A DNA stretch of 64,000 nucleotides, from positions 10,680,899-10,744,898 of the forward strand of contig OZ005694.1 of the NCBI GenBank assembly GCA_963930775.1, written 5' to 3'. The notes under the pieces were generated by a model, which did no database searches, had not been told where the DNA came from, and was given only the letters and a program-made list of their open reading frames with translations. The first letter of the stretch is position 1; each line of letters begins with the position of its first letter. A program made the position numbers and the translations under genes. This stretch comes from Cliona cf. orientalis (taxonomy: Eukaryota; Porifera; Demospongiae; Clionaida; Clionaidae). This document shows positions 52,656-63,819 of this stretch, piece by piece.

Positions 52656-53542
52656 GTGTGTTTATGCTTGGAGCGGTGATCTCCTTTAACAATTCAGCAG
52701 CTCTCCTTGAGGATATTGACTCTGAAAATCCACTGACGTGTACAACAGCTCACACTAACTGTTGTACGGAAGGACATGACACACAGGGCAGATTCTTCTA
52801 CCCAGATGGCAGCCCTATTCAAACCCAGTCTCAAGCTTCATCATCATCACAGAGCTTTTATGTCACTCAAAATCAAGGTTCAATCAGTCTCATACGGCAA
52901 GATGGTGATCCTCCTCCCCTGGGTAGCTACCGCTGTGAGGTTCCAGATGGTGGAGGGAGTTTACAAAATCTGTACATCCGAATTGGTGAAACAGTGCTTA
53001 GCATGACATTGTGTGTGTACATGCATATAATATAATATTGTGTATGTGTGTCTATGTGTATGTGTGCATATTATACCGTAGATCTGGAAATATTCGTATC
53101 AAGAAACTTTCGTATGATAAATTTTCGTGTAAAAATATTTTCGTAGGAATGACCCCTTACCACATTAGCATTAATAGTGCTTGCTAATTATTTTCGTAAG
53201 ATTAATTTTCGCAGCCGCCATTGACTATGAAAATATTTTTACAACGAAAATTTCCAGATTTACGGTAGTATACTTCAGTGACCTATACTTATAATATTAT
53301 TTTTTTCAGGCACAATCACCAGAGATGCCCTAATCAGCTCGCCTACCAGCACTGGAGTGTCATGTGTAAACTTGTACGTATTCATAGGAGTTGTTGTGGG
53401 TGTAGCCGTGCTTGCTGCCATTGTTATCTCACTGATCTCTATCTGTCTCTGCGTGATTTGCATAAAGAAAAAGAAGGTCACTGTGGAATTGTACGAGCAG
53501 GAAATAAAAAAACCAGCAACCTTGAAAATGAATGAATTTTAA
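52656..53542 (+). pseudogene. Receptor fragment H: intact Ig-like and TM exons only
   Basis: Exon 5 (52656-52985) and exon 6 (53310-53542) are fully open, with an acceptor (TTGTTCAG), donor (GTGAAA) and acceptor (TTTTTTCAG) in place, and encode the Ig-like domain, TM helix and VELYEQE tail. Exons 1-4 and a signal peptide are absent in the preceding 3 kb, so as a gene it is headless. It could only be expressed as a 3' cassette spliced from elsewhere. Confidence 0.8.
53077..53270. mobile_element. MITE in the last intron of receptor H
   Basis: The terminal inverted repeats are CCGTAGATCTGGAAATATTCG at the left and the inverse of CGAAAATTTCCAGATTTACGG at the right, flanked by TA. Interior words TTTTCGTA repeat. 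A partial copy lies at 17228-17272. Tc1/mariner-like by its TA target. Confidence 0.7.
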
Positions 53543-54065
53543 TTATTTTTATTACCCTTTAATAATAATCTCTGATGTTGGAATAATTGCAGACTGTCAA
53601 ACTTCGACTTACATCAGATTCTATATTATGACACTATTAGCAATTCTGGTATTATATAGAAGAAGTTGATTGATTTATGTAGCTGTGTATGCCATAAATG
53701 TGCATGCTCAATAGAATATTCCAGAACCTAGACTCTGGCCTCTGGCCAAGTTGATCGCGTGTCATAACTGCATGCGCATGCTCAATAGAATGTTCCAGAA
53801 CACAGGCAAACCATGCAAAGGACAGTCTTACCTGCTTAAATATTCTCTGGATGCAGAATGCAAGAAACAGTAAAAAGGTCAATATTCACAATGTATTTGC
53901 TCACACATGTAATTCTGGCTATTCTACAACTAACAGTCTAACTACAAAAAATATATATTTCTTGACCATACAAAAATTTTGAGGTAAACCTTTGACTTTT
54001 TGGAGAAAGCGTTTTCGCACTAGTCAAATTTTTTCATACAGAAAAACGAAATTCCATAGCTATTG
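53543..54065. other. 3' intergenic region between receptor H and Ran-4
   Basis: Carries the same two-copy CTCAATAGAAT-type repeat as 13800-13930 (here 53685-53800). No gene was seen. Confidence 0.5.
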
Positions 54066-56106
54066 TCAGTTCTTGCTCAGGCTGGGGTCCATGGTAACCT
54101 CAGATGGTTCCAGGGCTGGCATCTCAGTAAACTCAAGCAGGGGATCACCAGTCAGCTTGCGAGCCAGCCACAGAAATGGCTTTTCAATGTTGTGTTTGCT
54201 CTTGGCACTAATATCGTAGTACTGTGTTAATATAGGAGGGGAGGGAGAGGGGAAGAGAAAGAAAAAGAGGGGCGTGCGTTAATCGTAATTCGCATTGTAG
54301 CTATACTATTATTAGCTATACCAATATAATACCTGCAAGTTGTATTTCCTGTGGTACGTGACCTGTCTTTTCCTGTCTTTGGTGTCATCGACCTTATTCC
54401 CACAAAGCACAATGGGTATGTCCCCACACACACGTTCTAGGTCACGATGCCACACCGGCACATTGTTGTAGGTTGACATAGCCGTCACATCAAACATGAT
54501 GATGGCACACTGTGCCTGGATGTAGTAGCCGTCTCTCAGGCCTCCAAATTTCTCCTGACCGGCCGTGTCCCATACGTTGAATTTGATGGGTCCCCTGCTA
54601 GTGTGGAGCACTATGGGGTGAACCTCAACACCACTCGTAGCTATAATGTATGGTTAATGTGCAGTGTGATTGGCATGTAGTGATAGGTTTTTAATATAAA
54701 TTATTGGTCAGTCTGATTCAATTGCAGAGTATAGCTAGCCGCTTAATCAGAGGAGGTATTGATCACGGATTCTAACTGTGTCTGGATGTAGTAGCCGTCT
54801 CTCAGCCCCCCAAACTTCTCCGCACGCACATTGCATAATCTATAGATCTACTTTTGTGTATGGGGGGGGGGGGAATACTGAGTAGAAATGCTGTTTGGTT
54901 GTATATAGTAGGGATGTCAGGGCAAAAAATTCACTTCATCATTAACATTATTACTCTGCACCAGTGTGTAGAGTAGGTATAGCTGATCACTCTGATATGT
55001 ATATGACCTATATTAATTCCATATTAATTTTATGTCTCAATCCTGGGTTAATTCATGTCAACATTCTCTGGAGTAAGCAATACAAAAAAATGGCATAATT
55101 GGTCTATTACAAGTGACGGTAGTTCTGAAAGTCCACATTGCACAAAGTCAGAAAAACTTGTCTTTGAAGAGAAAAGCTATGTAAACCATCATGTTCAGCA
55201 CCCAAACTTACCCTATAAGTGGTCTGGGTGCCTCACCATTGGATCTACAGCATGCGCAAACTCATATATCATTTGTACCATGTCACTGATAATAAAAATT
55301 TAGCGAATCCAGCTAATGTTTGACATCACTATAATATTATTATTATATAGGGCTCCCGGTGATATCAGCCAAACAACCATTGACTCTCTCTGCACCAGAT
55401 TATATAGGCCTAGGTATCTTACATTCTGATTCGATAGGGCTAAGTCTGCGGATAGCAAGCAGCCAAACATGTGCCACTAGCACTATTGACGACCATTACC
55501 AGTTCACAATACGCATTAGCAGAAAGCATTGACGTGGATAGGCGTGGTTAGATTCGTGGGTGTCGATAGGCGCATGCGCGCGGAGTCCCCAGACCCCACC
55601 CCCTTTTCATTTGGGGGTGGGGTCTATGCTGCAATGCATCATATGCTTGTGCATTGAGGCGAATTGGTATGATTTGTTGGACGGGCACTGTTGCAGACTT
55701 ACTGTTTTTTTAATACATTTGGTTCAATGTTCATGCCACTAAAATTATTGAACCTAACGTTTTTGATCGCGGCTTAGCTCAGTTCGTGATATTTCGTGGC
55801 ATGAACGTTGAACCATAGATAAACCAAGCGTATGACCATGGACTAGCAATCACAAGCAAAATTTTATGTACTAATAGCTACACATCATCGGCTTACGCTT
55901 TTTTCCTGCAGCTGCAGTGATGTAGCTCTCAACAAATGTTGTTTTGCCAGTGCCACCTTCGCCGATTACCACCAGCTGTGTTGTGTAATAAAAGAAGTTA
56001 ATGATATTATGTTATTATTGTTGTTATTAGCTCTGATCACAAAATATTATCTGCTAGTTACTATAATTGTTAGGTGCAAGCTTACTTTGAAAGTCTCCGC
56101 TTCCAT
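54066..56106 (-). CDS. Ran-4: Ran-like small GTPase
   Basis: Exons 56106-56086, 55975-55897, 54640-54333, 54221-54066 join in frame to about 187 aa starting MEAETFK. The P-loop, [14 protein letters not shown] and SAK motifs are intact. Exon 2 has a 9 bp in-frame deletion that removes the three residues (Gln-Tyr-Leu) just before switch I; switch I reads TSGVEV. One Phe of the Ran VFHT motif is Leu. The C-terminus [11 protein letters not shown] lacks the acidic tail. It is convergent with receptor H. Likely translatable; whether it cycles nucleotide normally is unknown. Confidence 0.78.
54776..54823 (-). pseudogene. 48 bp stray piece of Ran exon 3 inside Ran-4 intron 2
   Basis: CTGGATGTAGTAGCCGTCTCTC followed by AGCCCCCCAAACTTCTCC copies codons for [12 protein letters not shown]. 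It replaces intron sequence found at this point in Ran-1. It matches Ran-1 (GCCCCCCAA) better than Ran-4's own exon, suggesting an ectopic patch from another copy. Confidence 0.7.
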
Positions 56107-56232
56107 TTCAGTCTGCTTCTACTAGGATTTGCCTCTGGCCTGGATATCGGATACTAAAATACGTACGTACAAGTTGACTGGGACGTTAGTAGGTAGAGGG
56201 TCGCCAACAACAAGTCCCATCCCCGGACCGGG

Positions 56233-57485
56233 TTGTACTAAAAGTAGGAACGAGGAAATGAGAAACGAGAAATTGGAAATGAGGAAATGGAAACAGAAAT
56301 GGAAATGGTCGTCACTAGATAGATTTCAGTTGCATGCAAATTCCTATAGCTCGTGCAGGTAACAGACTAGTTTCATAGCCATGGATGCTGTTAAAGTGTG
56401 CACATCCATCACATATTTGATTCCTGCTCTTGTGTATCTTGTCAGGTTTAGTCTCAGACTATGGGTGTGTAACTACATTACAGAGTCTCAGACTCAGTCT
56501 GGGCTTTTCCTAGACGGTATCACTAAAGGACCAGCTACACACCTTTTAGATCAGTGATTCAAAAGGACAGTTTTCAGGGGGGAAGCATTTTCTGATCCAT
56601 ATGTGTGAAGTGTGTGTAAGTAGACATAAGAAAATTATGACGATCTACTATTACTGTACGCCATTGTACGTGTAATAGCATCAATTGTACTAGCTGTAAT
56701 TTTACTCACTGCTTCAAATAATATGGCCATGAGTATTAACCTTTATATGTATTTCGCTATAGTCACAAAAACTATAGAATCAGGCTGTCTGGCCCGCCAG
56801 AGTCCTGAGACTACCCGGCATGACTCAGTATCGGCCCCTGATACAGGCTGGTAGATGTAGCTACAGGTCCAACAATCTCAAATTTGTTGGTGACTGTATT
56901 GAAGATGTCATTGCTTTAGAGATTTACTTGCATCATATAAAGCTCTGAGTGACCATGAGGTGGCCAATGATCTGAACTCGGTGCGGCAGGTCAGGGGCGT
57001 AGCTAGCCTATGAACATTGGTGTGGCTGAAGTGGGGGTTGATGCTTAATTTTGTATACAGCCAAGATTTGGGAGCTGATATTTTAATAGCATCATTTGCA
57101 CAAGCTCAAAACATGTAATAATCTTGTGAAGATTGGTGTGGCGAGAGCCACACTCTGCCATACCCTGGCTACGCCACTGCGGCAGGTGACTCAGTAGCTA
57201 TTAAAACATCTTATGGAATCCAGAATTGTTGCTTATGTGACTGAAAGGGGGTACACATGCACAAGCACCCCTATTAATTTTTATAGTAACTACAAGATAT
57301 CTATCTATATATAATTTTGACAAATAAAGTTACAACCGATACACCATAGATAGATTTCTATAATCTATGGCATCCACATCGGTATTGTCAACTAGCAACA
57401 ACGACGACCATTTCCATTTTCATTTCCATTTCCTCATTTCCAATTTCTCGTTTCTCATTTCCCCGTTCCTACTTTTAGTACCACC
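56233..57485. mobile_element. Element with ~75 bp purine-rich inverted ends
   Basis: The left arm (about 56233-56312: GTACTAAAAGTAGGAACG, GAAACGAGAAATTGGAAATG, GGAAATGGTCGTC) is the inverse of the right arm (about 57405-57484). CCCGGACC lies just outside both ends, a plausible 8 bp target duplication of hAT type. The interior includes another MITE and no transposase. Confidence 0.6.
56992..57179. mobile_element. 188 bp hAT MITE
   Basis: The ends are CAGGGGCGTAGCTAGCC and the inverse of GGCTACGCCACTG, with the 8 bp CGGCAGGT repeated exactly (56984-56991 and 57180-57187). Classic hAT ends and duplication; no coding capacity. Confidence 0.85.
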
Positions 57486-58026
57486 CCCCGGACCACCTCG
57501 CGCTCGGAAACGAAATTCATGGGTTACCGGTACTTGGTGCTAACGTATAATATAACCGGGGTTAACCCTAAGGCCAAGGAGGTTGGACACGATCACGTGC
57601 GCATAAAAAGTGGGCGTGTTGCCCCATATACAATACTGTACAAATTATAAGTCACGATCTAAAGCCTTGAAGATAGTTTTAAATGTGAAAGCAAGTTGAA
57701 CTCCATGAGAAAAGATGATCCAGCGCCATACCCTGCCCGTCCACCCCTCATACTCCTTGCAAATCAAGAAAACTCGTTCCTCAGAATGGCAACAACAAAA
57801 ACAGTATTTTTCGATCGCAGTCGGCTTCTTTCGATGTTACAACATTAGATCTACACGACTCATCTCTGTTCCAGCTTTAGATTTGGCCATAGTCCACAAA
57901 CGCAAACATTTTAGCTGCCAGCTACAGTCGCAAATGGCATTCTTTTGAACGCGTGGCAGCATAATTAATTGCATACCAAGGTCATGTGACTATAGCGTAA
58001 ATGCGCGTCATGTCCAACCTCCTCTG

Positions 58027-58725
58027 AGTGCAACCAAGCATGGAGAGCAAAACTTTTTTATTTCAGAATTTGAGCCTATTTTGGCTCATAAAATAAAATC
58101 TATTATAGATAAGAGTTTGAAATTTGTTACCAATCTTCTTCAACATAAACTCGACGTAGAATTTAAATTATGGGATGTAACTGTGATTACTTCCATTTTT
58201 ATGGCTTCATAAGATAACATGGTTCTCCAGAATATATTAGGCACTTTAAATGAGTATTATTTTCGGTTAAGAGTGTGCGCTCTACCCAGTCATGCACATC
58301 CATATGAAGTTAATTTGACATGAGTGTAGAGGCCGTACAGTGCATTGCTAACCAGATATTATCCATAAATCCCTTTCGGAGGGCCAAATATGTTAGGCAC
58401 ATTTTTTCCTATTTAGTTCTAGTTAAGAAATTCCACTTGGTGGGCTGATAGCACTTGTAATAAAGTTACTAAATCCCAAATGTGAAGTCTTGACTCCTTA
58501 CCACTTCCGAGATATAGCCACTTTTATCCAAAATCAGTGAAAAATCTATGAAAACTGGCCCGCACATGTGTGGCTTCTGTATTAGCTATATGGGAAATTT
58601 GCAGTTTTGTAAAACACAATAAAAATGATTGTTGTGGCCATTCTGATATCAAGTAGGTCTATCTGTATAGTTTTTAGCCCAAAAATATGGTTTTAAAAAG
58701 TTTTGCTCTCTTGCTTGGTTGCACT
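58027..58725. repeat. ~700 bp element with ~30 bp terminal inverted repeats
   Basis: AGTGCAACCAAGCATGGAGAG at the left and CTCTCTTGCTTGGTTGCACT at the right are inverted copies, followed by AAAACTTTTT in both arms. The interior is AT-rich and non-coding. No clear target duplication was found. Confidence 0.6.
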
Positions 58726-58971
58726 GTATAGCTACTCCAGCAAACAGTGGAGGGCCACGAAGCGATTGCGCAATTGCTACTATCTGACAATGGTTCTCCA
58801 AAAGAGCATTCACCAGTATATTCTGTCCCAGTACTCAAACTATCACTGTTGAAAATTTACAGCCAGATACAATTTATTCAATTGCAGTGAGCTTTCATAA
58901 TGGAGTCAGCGGCCAGGATTCAGACAAATTATTGATTCTGAAAGTCCACTGACGTGTACAACTTGAACAGC

Positions 58972-59049
58972 CAGTGGCGGGCCCAGGGGGCCTGTGTCCC
59001 CCCCCCCCCCCCCCCCCCCCCCACTGTCCAGCCTCTAGACCCGCCACTG
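58972..59049. mobile_element. 78 bp hAT-like MITE with poly-C centre
   Basis: The ends are CAGTGGCGGG and CCCGCCACTG; the centre is a 25 bp C run (58998-59022). Flanks AACAGC / ACAACAGC suggest a degenerate 8 bp duplication. A relic of the same right end occurs at about 62305-62333. Confidence 0.6.
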
Positions 59050-59072
59050 ACAACAGCTCACACTAGCTGAAA

Positions 59073-59421
59073 CAAGGGCGGAGAACAGGTAGCAAAAGTG
59101 GGGGGGCTCAGACCTTCGACTGTGTACTGTAATAACAGTTAGGCTGTGGGCATATGCCCACAGCCCGCCAAGGGGGGTCTGGGGGCATGCTCCCCCAGAA
59201 AATTTTGGAAATTTTGATTCTCTGAGAGTGTTTCTGATGCATTCTGGTGGCGGTTTTTTTGGCTGATTCAGTAGCTATTTTTACTCGAGCACTATTTTAC
59301 AAACACCCAGAACTATGTTACTGTAATTTATAGTATGGGCATGTGATAAAATGGGGGGAGGCTCAGCCCCCCTTGTTTCCAAAGTGGGGGGGCTGAAGCC
59401 CCCCCTGCCCCCGCCCCTGCT
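59073..59421. mobile_element. 349 bp hAT-like element
   Basis: The ends are CAAGGGCGG and CCGCCCCTG, with CTGAAA on both sides (59067-59072 and 59422-59427). The G-rich right part contains GGGGGGCTGAAGCCCCCC. Similar in size to the elements at 36299 and 44244. Confidence 0.65.
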
Positions 59422-60501
59422 GAAAGGACATGACACACAGGGCAGATTCTTCTATTCTAATATAGTATATACCCAGATGGCAGCCCTGGTTCAACTTGTG
59501 ACCCAGTCTCAAGCATCATCGTCTTCACAGAGCTTTTATATCACTCAAAATCAAGGTTCAATCAGTCTCATACGGCAAGATGGTGATCCTCCTCCCCTGG
59601 GTAGCTACCGCTGTGAGGTTCCTGATGGTGCAGGGAGTTCACAAAATCTGTACATCCGTATTGGTGAGACAGTGCTTAGCATGACATTGTGTGTGTATGC
59701 GCTAATATAATATGTGTATACATGTGTATGTGTGCATATTATTATAGTATACTTCAGTGACCTATACTTATATATAATGATATTATTTTTTTTCAGGCAC
59801 AATCACCAGAGATGCCCTAATCAGCTCGCCTACCAGCACTGGAGCGTCATGTGTAAACTTGTACGTATTCATTGGAGTTGTTGTGGGTGTAGCTGTGCTT
59901 GCTGTCATTGTTATCACACTGATCTCTGCCTGTCTCTGTGTGATTTGCATAAGGAAAAAGAAGGTCACTGTGGAAATGTACGAGCAGGAAACAAAAATTA
60001 AACCAGCGGCCATGAAAATGGATGAACTTTAATTTGATACTATGAGTAGTGATAATATTATTACCCTTTAATATAATCTCTGATGGAATAATAACTTGTT
60101 AAAAACTTCGATATATATACATGTATAGCAATTCTGGTATAGTAATAAAATTATTATGTCAAATCTCATGCAATTATAGCTATCCCACCATTTATGTGGT
60201 ACAACTGCATGGGAACCACTACAGTTATATATCCCTATAATATTATATTAAATCCCTGGTTACATGATACCATAGATGCTCTATGTATTAAAACAGTACA
60301 GCATAAAAGGGTCAATTCACAATGTATTTTTAGCTCACACAATATCATGTAATTCTGGCTATCTGTTCTACACTTAAATTACAAAAAATTCACCATAATA
60401 TTACTTCTTGACCATACAAAAAATTAACTTTTAACCTTTTTAAGAAAAAAAAAAATAATAACCCTATTTTATCGTGAACGGAATTCCATGCATGGCTATT
60501 G

Positions 60502-61970
60502 TTAGTTCTTGCTCGGGCTTGGGTCCATGGTAGCCCAGGCTTGGATGGCTCCAGGGTTGGCATCTCAGTAAACTCAAGCTGGGGATCACCAGTCAGCTTG
60601 CGAGCCAGCCACAGAAATGGCTTCTCAATGTTGTATTTGCTCTTGGCACTAATATCGTAGTACTGTGTTAATATAGGAGGGGAGGGAGAGGGGAAGAGAA
60701 AGAAAAAGAGGGGCGTGCGTTAATCGTAATTCGCATTGTATACTATTATTAGCTATACCAATAATATTATAATACCTGCAAGTTGTTTTTCCTGTGGTAC
60801 GTGACCTGTCTTTTCCTGTCCTTGATGTCGTCAACCTTATTCCCACAAAGTACAATAGGTATGTCTCCGCACACACGTTTTAGATCGCGATGCCACTCCG
60901 GCACGTTCTTGTAGGTTGACATAGCTGTCACATCAAACATGATGATGGCACACTGCGCCTGGATGTAGTACCCGTCTCCCAGGCCTCCAAACTTCTCCTG
61001 ACCGGCCGTGTCCCATACGTCAAATTTGATGGGTTCCCTGCTAGTGTGGAACACTATGGGGTGAACCTCAACACCATTTGTAGCTAAAATGTATGGTTAA
61101 TGTACAGTATGATTGGCATGTAGTGATAGGTTTTATAAACTATTGGTTACTCTGATTCAATTGCATGAGTATAGCCAGCCACTTAATCAGAGGAGGTATT
61201 GATCACGGATTCTAACCAGAGCTCTATAGAGCGCATGCCCCACACGCACATTGTATATTATCTATATGGGAGGAAAAATACTGACTCGGTAGAGAAATGC
61301 TGCTTGTTTGTATCAGGAGTAGCTAGATTATAGGGCTCCTCAGTGGTGATATCAGCCAAACAACCATTGACTCTCTCTGGATCAGATTTAGACTAGGTAG
61401 ATATAGGCCTAGGTATCTTACATAGGCATTGATAGGCATTGATAGGGCTAGTCTGCGGATAGCAAGTAACCAAACATATTATGTCACTAGCACTATTGAT
61501 GACCTTTACCATCTCATAATGCGCATTAGTGGATATCGTGGGTGTCGATAGGCGCATGCGCGCGGGGTCACGCCTTTTTGGGTGGAAGCTAAAATATATT
61601 CTAGCCTCGTACCCAGGCCCTTTGATCGAGGCTAATCATGAATATAATATTTTAGCTTAATATATATCTTTAACGTCCCGTACCCGGCGTATGTATGACC
61701 ATGGATGGACTCAGCAAAAATTTATGTACTAAATAGCTACACATCATTGGCTTACGTAAGTACTGCGGCTTTTTTCCCGCAGCTGCAGCGATGTAGCTCT
61801 CAACAAATGTTGTTTTGCCAGTGCCACCTTCGCCGACTATAACAAGCTGTGTTGTGTAATAAAAGAAATTAATTATTATTGTTGTTATAGCTCCAATCAC
61901 AAAAAAAATATTATCTGCTAATTACTATATAAATTGCTAGGTGCAAGCTTACTTTAAAAGTGACCTCCAT
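60502..61970 (-). pseudogene. Ran-5: Ran-like GTPase with frameshifted C-terminus
   Basis: Exons 61970-61953, 61846-61756, 61083-60776 and from 60662 are in frame through P-loop [23 protein letters not shown] and SAK. In the last exon a net 5 bp insertion near 60525-60545 (AAGCCTGGGCTACC in place of GAGGTTACC) shifts the frame, so the usual stop region (TAA at 60504-60502 in the old frame) is read through into 3' flank. Exon 2 has one extra Pro codon, and G-to-E (REPIKF) and R-to-G (LGDGYY) changes hit positions conserved in Ran. Probably a pseudogene, but the GTPase core could still be translated. Confidence 0.7.
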
Positions 61971-62333
61971 TTCAGCCTGATGAATAATTTGCGCTAGATA
62001 ACAACTTTCTTCTAATATTGCAAAGATCTGCGCTAGATGACAACTTTCTTGCCCTTAGTTGGTAAAGGTCGCCAAGGATCGCGAAAATGGCCATCGCCGC
62101 CCGGGCCGCGCCGGGGGGGCCGGAAACGCATGGTTATGCTACGTTGGGCCACACCTAGTACCTATTATGCAATTCTAATATTACGAATTGTATAATTAGA
62201 GCAGCACGTGTAGAATGGGTGTGGCTAACTTTTGCGCGCACACAAGTGCATGCAGTCTGTTCCCAACAGGTCTATTCCCAACAGGTCTTGGTCTAGCCTC
62301 GTACCCCCCACTGTCCAGCCTCTAGACCCGCCA
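61971..62333. other. Intergenic region upstream of Ran-5
   Basis: No gene was seen. Around 62095-62120 there is a very GC-rich stretch (CCGCCCGGGCCGCGCCGG), unusual for the window. Bases 62300-62333 are an hAT MITE end relic adjoining receptor J. Confidence 0.45.
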
Positions 62334-62968
62334 CAGACAACAGCTCACACTAGCTGGAAGGACATGATACACCAGGCAGATTCTTCTACCCAGATCAGTG
62401 GCCGGTTGAACCCTGTTCAAACTCAGTCTCAAGCATCATCATCTTCACAGAACTTTTATATCACTCAAAATCAAGGTTCATGATCAGTCGCATATGGCAA
62501 GATGGTGATCCTCCTCCCCTGGGCAGCTACCGCTGTGAGGTTCCGGAGTGGTGGAGGGAGTTTACACAATTTGTACATCCGTATTGGTGAGACAGTGCGG
62601 CTTAGCTGTGTGGTGTGTCTGTGCATAATATTATCAGTATGTATATATGTGTGTACATATTTAAAAAAAAATTGTAGTAGCTAGCTATACGTCAGTGATC
62701 TATACAGTAAGTTAACTTATAATATCCAGGCTTTCAGGCACAATCACCAGAGATGCCCTAATCAGCTTGCCTACCAGCACTGGAGTGTCATGTGTAAACT
62801 TGTACGTATTTATAGGAGTTGTGAGTGTAGCCGTGCTTGCTGCCATTGTTATCACACTGATCTCTGTCTGTCTCTGTGATTTGCATAAAGAAAAAGAAGG
62901 TCTCTGTGGAATTGTACGAGCAGGAAGCAAAAATTAAACCAGCAGCCATGAAAATGGATGAACTTTAA
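62334..62968 (+). pseudogene. Receptor fragment J: broken Ig-like and TM exons
   Basis: Exon 5 (about 62334-62586) has an inserted CAGTGGCCGGTTGAACC, a TGA in the QGS-stop stretch near 62481 and a 1 bp insertion in the GSYRCEV region, but keeps its GTGAGA donor. Exon 6 (62738-62968) has small deletions (3 bp in GVVVGV, 2 bp after CTCTGTG) that shift the frame after the TM helix. Exons 1-4 and any following Ran copy are absent. Confidence 0.85.
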
Positions 62969-63819
62969 TTAATTTTGATACTATGCATAGTGATAACATT
63001 AGTACCCTTTAATGTAATCTCTGATGGAATAATAGCTTGTTAAAAACTTCGATATACATGTAGCTATAGCAATTCTGGTATAATAATATTATGTCAGATC
63101 TTATGCAATTATAGCTATCTCACCGTTTATGTGGTACAATTATTATTATATTATATCCCATTTAATAAATCCCTGGTTGTATGATAGATACACTCTATGT
63201 ATTTGGTATACAAAAAAAACAGTAGCTATAGTACAAAGGTTCAATTCATGACAATGCATTTTTAGCTCACACAATGTAATTCTGGCTATCTATTTTATAA
63301 CTAGCTATTTTACAGTAACATCGATCTATAATTATTTTATCTATCTATTCTACAACTACATACATGCATGTCAGTTCAGTTAATTATTAATTATTGATAA
63401 TAATGTACACATTCTTTATCACTCCATTGGCATCAGGAATCTTATATTATACATTGAAACCTTCCAGTTGGAGAAGTCACTCCTTGAAAGTGTAGAGCAA
63501 ATATGAGATGACATCAACGCACTTGCACTGTTATCAGATTGATCTTTATAGTAGTGTTACCATATTTGGTATACTTATTATAGGGCTGCTTTAATATTAG
63601 AGTGGCCACTGTAATAATGTGACATTTTGCAATGTCAGGCAGTGAATTATTAATTTTAGGGTGGGGCACCTGAAACCATCAACTTGAACATGGTAAGAAT
63701 CTGAGTTAAATTGACACTGAGCATCTTCGAGGTTTGAGGCAAGCAGATTGGTAAGGCTTAATAGATAAATATTGAGTCAGTAAACATTCATGCAACTTTA
63801 TACAAATTTTTAGGGAACA
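62969..63819 (+). promoter_or_regulatory. D-type upstream region of receptor K, TATA box lost
   Basis: Matches 18965-19755, including TTGGCATCAGGAATCT and GGGTGGGGCACC. Where receptor D has CCTATAAAACC, this copy has CCTGAAACC, so the TATA box is deleted. The 5'UTR intron signals (GTAAGG near 63751, acceptor before GGAACAATG) are kept. Confidence 0.5.

Larger units (their letters stand above)
56107..58730. other. Intergenic region built of nested repeats
   Basis: No gene was recognised. It contains a ~1.27 kb element with purine-rich inverted ends, a 188 bp hAT MITE inside it and a ~700 bp inverted-repeat element, each listed separately. The short ORF at 57715-57948 has no visible domain. 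Confidence 0.5.
58735..60032 (+). pseudogene. Receptor fragment I: FN3 relic, Ig-like exon with two insertions, TM exon
   Basis: An FN3 relic (58735-58934) has several indels and no donor. Exon 5 is cut by a 78 bp and a 349 bp element, then resumes (59428-59663) with small insertions around YTQMAAL. Exon 6 (59797-60032) is intact with acceptor TTTTCAG, TM helix and tail KKKVTVEMYEQE (Leu changed to Met). Exons 1-3 are missing. It is convergent with Ran-5. Confidence 0.85.

Noticed and set aside
57715..57948. Possible small gene in the 56-58 kb gap
   Set aside because: 77 codons with no domain, signal peptide, splice evidence or duplicate; indistinguishable from a chance ORF.
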